From: Betaproteobacteria bacterium
GTDB taxonomy: Bacteria > Pseudomonadota > Gammaproteobacteria > Burkholderiales > Casimicrobiaceae
Assembly: GCA_025355395.1 (NCBI GenBank)
Contig: JANXZT010000377.1
Coordinates: forward strand, 1-10,447
Direction of reading: 5' to 3'
DNA: 10,447 bases
Shown here: one piece after another, positions 6,586 to 10,447 of the stretch
How the letters are laid out: every line of letters begins with the position of its first letter
How positions within the stretch are numbered: position 1 is the first letter of the stretch
Position numbers and translations under genes: made by a program
Notes under the pieces: model-generated
What the model was told of the DNA's origin: nothing
Databases searched by the model: none
What the model saw: the letters and a program-made list of their open reading frames with translations, nothing else

Positions 6586-6909
6586 ATGGCCATCACCATT
6601 ACCGAAAGTGCGGCGCGGCACATCGCCAGCAACCTTTCGAAGCGCGGCAAAGGCGTGGGCTTGCGGCTGGGCGTGCGCACGTCCGGGTGCTCGGGTCTCG
6701 CATATAAGCTCGAGTATGCCGATGAGATCCGGCCGGAGGATTCCCGGTTCGACAGCCACGGCGTTACGGTGGTCATCGACCCGAAGAGCCTGCCGTATCT
6801 CAAGGGAATGGAGCTCGATTTCGCGCGCGAAGGGTTGAATGAAGGATTCAAGTTCAACAACCCGAATGTGAAGGACGCCTGCGGCTGCGGCGAATCCTTC
6901 AACGTCTAG
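6586..6909 (+). CDS. iscA: A-type iron-sulfur carrier protein IscA
   Basis: 107 residues from ATG 6586 (MAITITESAARHI), exactly the family length. Binds iron or Fe-S clusters and delivers them to target proteins. The three conserved cysteines are Cys35 (RTSGCSG), Cys99 and Cys101 (DACGCGESF near the C-terminus). LNEGFKFNNPNVKD (84-97) is the diagnostic IscA stretch. In-frame ATGs at 6562, 6565 and 6574 would add 4-8 residues. The first overlaps the iscU stop as ATGA. I prefer 6586 because homology begins there and GGGAGAG (6567-6573) is 12 nt upstream, but an upstream start with direct coupling to iscU is possible. It is the last gene of the first isc block, followed by a long gap. Confidence 0.96.
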   Translation: MAITITESAARHIASNLSKRGKGVGLRLGVRTSGCSGLAYKLEYADEIRPEDSRFDSHGVTVVIDPKSLPYLKGMELDFAREGLNEGFKFNNPNVKDACGCGESFNV

Positions 6910-7087
6910 GCTCGTGCGAGAAAACGCGTGATCCTTCGTTGCGCGCCCTTGCCGTACGCGCTCATGTACTGTCTGATGGCGCGCGCCTCGGCTGACGCGG
7001 TTTTCGCGCGAGCGCGCTGACCGCACAAGCCGCACTTTCATTTGGCTTGCAGCATCGGTTCATGCCGCGCCCTGCCGTCACCACCGA

Positions 7088-7106
7088 TAAACCACTTCGT
7101 CATTCC
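7088..7106 (+). repeat. Degenerate copy of the 7154 repeat
   Basis: TAAACCACTTCGTCATTCC matches 7154-7172 at 18 of 19 positions, 66 nt upstream of it. After CATTCC the similarity decays (AACCAGGCGCGCGGGAGGGG), so the hairpin half seems eroded. It looks like an older copy of the same element. Confidence 0.5.
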
Positions 7107-7153
7107 AACCAGGCGCGCGGGAGGGGATGGCCGTACCTCGCCGCCACCAACAC

Positions 7154-7190
7154 TAAACTACTTCGTCATTCCCGCGGACGCGGGAATCCA
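7154..7190 (+). repeat. dRS3-like hairpin repeat in the iscA-hscB gap
   Basis: The core at 7168-7187 is ATTCCCGCG-GA-CGCGGGAAT, a perfect 9-bp inverted repeat with a 2-nt centre. It fits the ATTCCC-N8-GGGAAT pattern of the neisserial dRS3 element and of similar dispersed repeats in other beta-proteobacteria. It is flanked on the left by CGTC and on the right by CCA, like the copies at the right edge of the window. A run of five T (7191-7195) comes shortly after, so a weak terminator or attenuator role cannot be excluded. Confidence 0.75.
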
Positions 7191-7267
7191 TTTTTCAGGC
7201 GGCGCGCAATCCCACTGCGTCGACGCCGCCAACACGCAACGCCAAGTCGCGAACGTCGTCAATCTTA

Positions 7268-7798
7268 ATGATCGATTTCTCCCTCAACTACTTTGAGCTT
7301 TTCGGCGTGCCGGCGCGTTATGGCGTCGATGTCGAGGTGCTGGAGCGTGCCTATCGGGCGCTGCAGAACGAGGTGCATCCCGATCGTCACGCGGTGGGGA
7401 CAGATGCGGACCGCCGCCTGGCATTGCAATCCTCGGCTCGGGTCAACGAAGCGTATCGCGCATTGAAGCACCCGGTGCTGCGCGCGCAATACCTGCTGTC
7501 GCTTCGCGGCATCGACGCGGGCGACGAGACCGACACGGCGCTGCCGTTCGATTTCCTGGAACGGCAACTCGAGCGCCGCGAAGCCGTGGCCGAAGCCGCG
7601 CAAGTCGCCGATGAACGCGCCCTTGCGATCATGCTCGATGCGGTTCGCGGTGAAGCGCGGCTGCGCGAGCAGGAACTCGAACGATTGCTCGACCACGAGA
7701 GCGCCTGGGACGAGGCGCGGCAACGCGTACGCGAGCTCAAGTTCCTGACGAAGCTGGCCGACGACATCGACGTCGCGATCACCGCGACCGAAGCCTGA
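7268..7798 (+). CDS. hscB: Fe-S assembly J-domain co-chaperone HscB
   Basis: 176 residues. Co-chaperone that brings IscU to HscA and stimulates its ATPase. The J domain covers about 1-75: NYFELFGVP at the start, the invariant HPD at 37-39, then SSARVNEAYRALKHPVLRAQYLL. The C-terminal three-helix IscU-binding bundle is about 95-176, entered by LPFDFLERQLERREAV, which corresponds to the family's conserved MEQMELRE-type segment. The start ATG 7268 is chosen from homology (IDFSLNYFELF); the preceding bases show no good ribosome-binding site. Its stop overlaps the hscA start by one base (TGATG), indicating translational coupling. It lies after a 360-nt gap rather than tight behind iscA. Confidence 0.95.
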   Translation: MIDFSLNYFELFGVPARYGVDVEVLERAYRALQNEVHPDRHAVGTDADRRLALQSSARVNEAYRALKHPVLRAQYLLSLRGIDAGDETDTALPFDFLERQLERREAVAEAAQVADERALAIMLDAVRGEARLREQELERLLDHESAWDEARQRVRELKFLTKLADDIDVAITATEA

Positions 7799-9666
7799 TG
7801 GCGCTCCTCCAGATATCCGAGCCTGCTGCTTCTCCGGTGCCGCACGAGCGGCGGCTAGCGGTCGGCATCGATCTCGGAACAACCAATTCACTGGTCGCGA
7901 CCGTGCGCAACGGCATACCGGTGGTGCTGCCCGATGACCAAGGCCGACCACTCTTGCCCTCCATCGTTCGGTATCGCGACGAGGCGCGCGGCGTGGATGT
8001 CGGTTACGCGGCCGAAGCCCTGCAGGCACGCGATCCTCAGAACACGATCGTGTCGGTGAAGCGCTTCATGGGCCGCGGCCTTGCCGACTTCACCGATGAC
8101 CGCCGGTTTCCGTATCGTTTCATCGACGAGCCGGGCATGGTCAGGCTCGCCACACGAGCTGGCATTAAAAGCCCAGTCGAGGTGTCGGCCGAAATCCTGC
8201 GCGCCTTGAGCGTGCGCGCCACGCTAAGCCTGGGAGGCGAGTTGGCGGGAGTGGTTGTCACCGTGCCGGCTTATTTCGACGACGCACAGAGGCAGGCTAC
8301 CAAAGACGCCGCCAAGCTCGCGGGTCTTAACGTGCTTCGGCTATTGAACGAGCCAACCGCCGCGGCCATTGCGTATGGCCTCGACAACGCGGCCGAGGGC
8401 ACGTACGCGGTCTATGATCTTGGCGGCGGCACTTTTGACATCTCGATCCTCACGCTTTCGCGCGGCGTGTTCGAAGTGCTGGCGACTAACGGCGACTCGG
8501 CGCTGGGTGGCGATGACTTCGATCATCGCGTTTACTGCTGGATGATCGAGACGGCGGGGATTGCTCCGCATTCGGCGGAAGATACCCGGCTGCTCATGTT
8601 GAAAGCCCGCGAGGCCAAGGAAAATCTCACCCTCCATCCCAACGCCACGATCGTCGCGACGCTATCCACCGGCGACCGTGTCGATCTGACCCTCACGGCG
8701 GATACCTTCACCGCGATCACCAGAACGCTGGTCGCGAAAACGCTTACCCCATTGAAGCGCGCGCTGCGCGACGCGCAGCTCACGCCCTTCGATATCAAGG
8801 GCGTGGTAATGGTCGGCGGGGCCACCCGCATGCCGCAGATACAGAAAGCGGTCGGCGAGTTCTTCGGCCAACCGCCGCTCACCAATCTCGATCCCGATCA
8901 GGTGGTGGCCTTGGGCGCCGCAATCCAGGCCAATGTGCTGGCGGGTAACCGCTCACCCGGAGAAGATTGGCTGTTGCTCGATGTGATTCCGTTGTCCCTC
9001 GGCCTCGAAACGATGGGCGGCCTGGTCGAAAAAGTCGTGCCGCGCAATTCCACGATCCCGGTCGCGCGCTCGCAGGAATTCACCACGTTCAAGGATGGCC
9101 AGACTGCCATGGCCATTCATGTCGTGCAGGGAGAGCGCGAGAAGGTTCCCGATTGCCGGTCGCTCGCGCGTTTCGAGCTGCGCGGGATTCCACCGATGGT
9201 GGCCGGCGCCGCCCGCATTCGCGTGACCTTTCAGGTCGACGCCGATGGCCTGCTCGCGGTATCGGCGCGTGAAGAGACTTCCGGCATCGAGGCTGCGGTC
9301 ACGGTCAAGCCGAGCTATGGTCTTTCGGATTCGGACATCGCCGGCATGCTCCAGGATTCGTTCACGCATGCCGCCAACGATATGGTGGCAAGGGCTCTGG
9401 CCGAAGCGCAGGTGGAGGCCGACATGCTCGTTGCGGCGACCCGCGCCGCGCTGACGGCGGACAATGATCTCCTGTCGGACGAGGAGCGAGCCGCAATCGT
9501 GAAGGCAATGGACGCAGTGGTTGCGGCGCGGGAGGGAAGCGATCAGCGTGCCATCTCTGCGGGCACCAAGGCGCTGAATCAGGTGACGGGCGATTTTGCG
9601 GCGCGGCGGATGGACCGCGGTGTCGCGCGTGCGCTCACCGGCCGCCGTGTCGATGCGTTGACCTGA
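7798..9666 (+). CDS. hscA: Fe-S assembly Hsp70-type chaperone HscA
   Basis: 622 residues, usual for HscA. Specialised Hsp70 that binds the LPPVK motif of IscU and drives cluster release with ATP. The nucleotide-binding domain is about 18-385, with AVGIDLGTTNSLVA (21-34), VTVPAYFDDAQRQATKDA (154-171), the NEPTAAAIAYG segment (184-194), VYDLGGGTFDIS (205-216) and VVMVGGATRMP (336-346). The linker and substrate domain start at LLLDVIPLSLGLET (392-405). The helical lid follows from about 505 to the end. DVIPLSLGLETMGG with a short lid and no EEVD tail separates it from cytosolic-type Hsp70s, and the operon position separates it from DnaK. ATG overlaps the hscB stop. Confidence 0.97.
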   Translation: MALLQISEPAASPVPHERRLAVGIDLGTTNSLVATVRNGIPVVLPDDQGRPLLPSIVRYRDEARGVDVGYAAEALQARDPQNTIVSVKRFMGRGLADFTDDRRFPYRFIDEPGMVRLATRAGIKSPVEVSAEILRALSVRATLSLGGELAGVVVTVPAYFDDAQRQATKDAAKLAGLNVLRLLNEPTAAAIAYGLDNAAEGTYAVYDLGGGTFDISILTLSRGVFEVLATNGDSALGGDDFDHRVYCWMIETAGIAPHSAEDTRLLMLKAREAKENLTLHPNATIVATLSTGDRVDLTLTADTFTAITRTLVAKTLTPLKRALRDAQLTPFDIKGVVMVGGATRMPQIQKAVGEFFGQPPLTNLDPDQVVALGAAIQANVLAGNRSPGEDWLLLDVIPLSLGLETMGGLVEKVVPRNSTIPVARSQEFTTFKDGQTAMAIHVVQGEREKVPDCRSLARFELRGIPPMVAGAARIRVTFQVDADGLLAVSAREETSGIEAAVTVKPSYGLSDSDIAGMLQDSFTHAANDMVARALAEAQVEADMLVAATRAALTADNDLLSDEERAAIVKAMDAVVAAREGSDQRAISAGTKALNQVTGDFAARRMDRGVARALTGRRVDALT

Positions 9667-9678
9667 CGGAAATCATCC

Positions 9679-10017
9679 ATGCCGCAAATAGTCGTTCTCC
9701 CTCATCCCGAAGTCTGCCCGGAAGGGACCACCTTCGAGGCGAAGGAAGGGGTGTCGATCTGCGACAATCTCCTCGATCATGGCGTGGAGATCGAGCATGC
9801 ATGCGAGAAATCCTGCGCGTGCACGACCTGTCACGTGATCGTGCGCGAAGGTTTCGACTCCCTCGATCCGTCCGACGAAGCGGAGGACGATCTTCTCGAT
9901 CGCGCGTGGGGCCTCACTCCCAAATCAAGACTTTCATGCCAGGCCAAGGTCGGCACCGACGCGCTCTTGGTCGAGATACCGCGTTACACCATCAACTACG
10001 TCAGCGAGCGCCGCTGA
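9679..10017 (+). CDS. fdx: [2Fe-2S] ferredoxin of the ISC system (Fdx)
   Basis: 112 residues, adrenodoxin-type ferredoxin that donates electrons during cluster assembly on IscU. The cluster ligands are Cys42, Cys48, Cys51 and Cys87 (C-x5-C-x2-C ... C pattern), in HACEKSCACTTCHV and RLSCQA. A fifth cysteine, Cys46, also occurs in E. coli Fdx. The acidic stretch SLDPSDEAEDDLLDRAWGL (61-79) is the partner-binding helix region of this subfamily. It starts 12 nt after the hscA stop; GGAA at 9668-9671 is 7 nt before the ATG. The next gene, iscX, begins 34 nt downstream. Length and motifs are complete. Confidence 0.97.
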   Translation: MPQIVVLPHPEVCPEGTTFEAKEGVSICDNLLDHGVEIEHACEKSCACTTCHVIVREGFDSLDPSDEAEDDLLDRAWGLTPKSRLSCQAKVGTDALLVEIPRYTINYVSERR

Positions 10018-10051
10018 CGCGCCCGCGACATGCGATAGAAGGAAGATGCTC

Positions 10052-10246
10052 ATGAAATGGACCGATTCCCGCGACATCGCCATCACACTGTCGGAGAGTT
10101 ATCCCGACCAGGATCCGAAGAGCGTGCGTTTCACCGATCTTCGCGACTGGGTGCTGGCACTGCCCGGGTTCGACGATGATGCGAAGCATTGCGGCGAGAA
10201 AATCCTCGAGGCCATCCAGATGGCGTGGATCGAGGAATCGGATTAA
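10052..10246 (+). CDS. iscX: ISC accessory protein IscX
   Basis: 64 residues, small acidic protein that binds IscS and iron and modulates cluster assembly (frataxin-like competition in E. coli). Seen: the N-terminal MKWTDSRDIAITL, the signature YPDQDPKSVRFTDLRDWV, then LPGFDDD and EKILEAIQMAWIEE. The start ATG 10052 leaves 8 nt after GAAGGA (10038-10043), whereas the in-frame ATG at 10046 leaves only 2 nt, so 10052 is preferred. It is the last gene of the isc cluster and is followed after about 20 nt by a repeat array. Confidence 0.95.
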   Translation: MKWTDSRDIAITLSESYPDQDPKSVRFTDLRDWVLALPGFDDDAKHCGEKILEAIQMAWIEESD

Positions 10247-10268
10247 GGGGAGCACCAGGCTATCGCAT

Positions 10269-10447
10269 GACTCCACTCCGTCATTACCGCGAACGCGGCA
10301 ATCCAGACGCCGCTCCGTCATTCCCGCGACCGCGGCAATCCAGACGCCGCTCCGTCATTCCCAGTCATTCCCGCGAATGCAGCAATCCAGACTCCACTCC
10401 GTCATTCCCGCGAACGCGGCAATCCATACTCCGCACCGTCATTCCCA
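10269..10447 (+). repeat. Tandem array of a 37-nt hairpin repeat, running off the right edge
   Basis: Units lie at 10269-10305, 10306-10342, 10343-10389, 10390-10426, and a partial one from 10427. Each has a 12-nt lead (GACTCCACTCCG or GACGCCGCTCCG) followed by a 25-nt core TCATTCCCGCG-AA-CGCGG then CAATCCA. The core forms an imperfect hairpin (5-bp CCGCG/CGCGG stem plus flanking pairs with one mismatch). Unit 3 is 47 nt because GTCATTCCC is duplicated inside it (10354-10363 and 10364-10373). The core matches the 7168-7187 repeat except that the right arm is GGCAAT, not GGGAAT. No T-run follows, so these are not classical terminators. Confidence 0.88.

Larger units (their letters stand above)
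6910..7267 (+). other. Non-coding gap between iscA and hscB (about 360 nt)
   Basis: No credible gene: the short frames here have no homology I recognise and no ribosome-binding sites. The right half holds two related segments (7088-7106 and 7154-7172), the second running into a hairpin repeat. No convincing terminator, promoter or IscR-like site is seen. In related clusters this spacer is usually shorter, so the length looks due to repeat insertion (inference). Confidence 0.6.

Noticed and set aside
7026..7049. Inverted repeat CAAGCC ... GGCTTG in the iscA-hscB gap as a terminator
   Set aside because: Only 6 bp with a 12-nt loop and no T-run after it. Expected by chance in a GC-rich spacer.
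10269..10447. Possible CRISPR array because of the regular 37-nt period
   Set aside because: The whole period is repeated, with no unique spacers between units, the units vary internally, and no cas genes are nearby. It is a tandem repeat.
1..10447. A new defence, toxin or mobile system
   Set aside because: I looked on both strands and found only well-known families. No transposase, integrase, toxin-antitoxin pair or RNA gene is visible.

Overview
The window is GC-rich bacterial chromosome, most likely from a betaproteobacterium. That placement rests on gene order (suhB divergent from trmJ, then cysE-iscR-iscS-iscU-iscA-hscB-hscA-fdx-iscX), on a short-form CysE beside iscR, and on dispersed repeats with an ATTCCC-N8-GGGAAT core, a layout known from beta-proteobacterial genomes including Neisseria. 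The genus cannot be named from the sequence.

Layout. Positions 1-1535 (minus strand) hold a secreted subtilisin-family protease. It runs off the left edge, and it has a signal peptide, a propeptide that looks internally duplicated, and a complete catalytic triad. Upstream of it on the same strand is suhB (1670-2509), an inositol monophosphatase-family gene. From about 2680 everything reads rightward: trmJ (tRNA 2'-O-methyltransferase), cysE (serine acetyltransferase), then the full isc iron-sulfur assembly locus. The isc genes fall into two blocks: iscR-iscS-iscU-iscA (4358-6909), then hscB-hscA-fdx-iscX (7268-10246). A non-coding gap of about 360 nt carrying a perfect short hairpin repeat separates them. 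The window ends in a tandem array of a 37-nt repeat related to that hairpin (10269 to the right edge).

How the genes work together. CysE makes O-acetylserine, the committed precursor of cysteine. IscS takes sulfur from cysteine, IscU is the scaffold on which clusters are built, and IscA is an A-type carrier. HscB and HscA are the J-protein/Hsp70 pair that acts on IscU through its LPPVK motif. Fdx supplies electrons, IscX is a small IscS-binding modulator, and IscR senses cluster status. All hallmark residues checked are present, so the machinery looks intact.

The most noteworthy signal is regulatory. Besides the expected IscR type 1-like operator at iscR (4266-4290), a second and better-matching site (3461-3485) lies over a predicted promoter of cysE. 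This suggests that IscR also controls sulfur-precursor supply here. The spacing of that promoter also predicts a leaderless or nearly leaderless cysE mRNA. I see no convincing new biological system: the proteins are well-known families, and the interest lies in cis-regulation, repeats and the protease propeptide.
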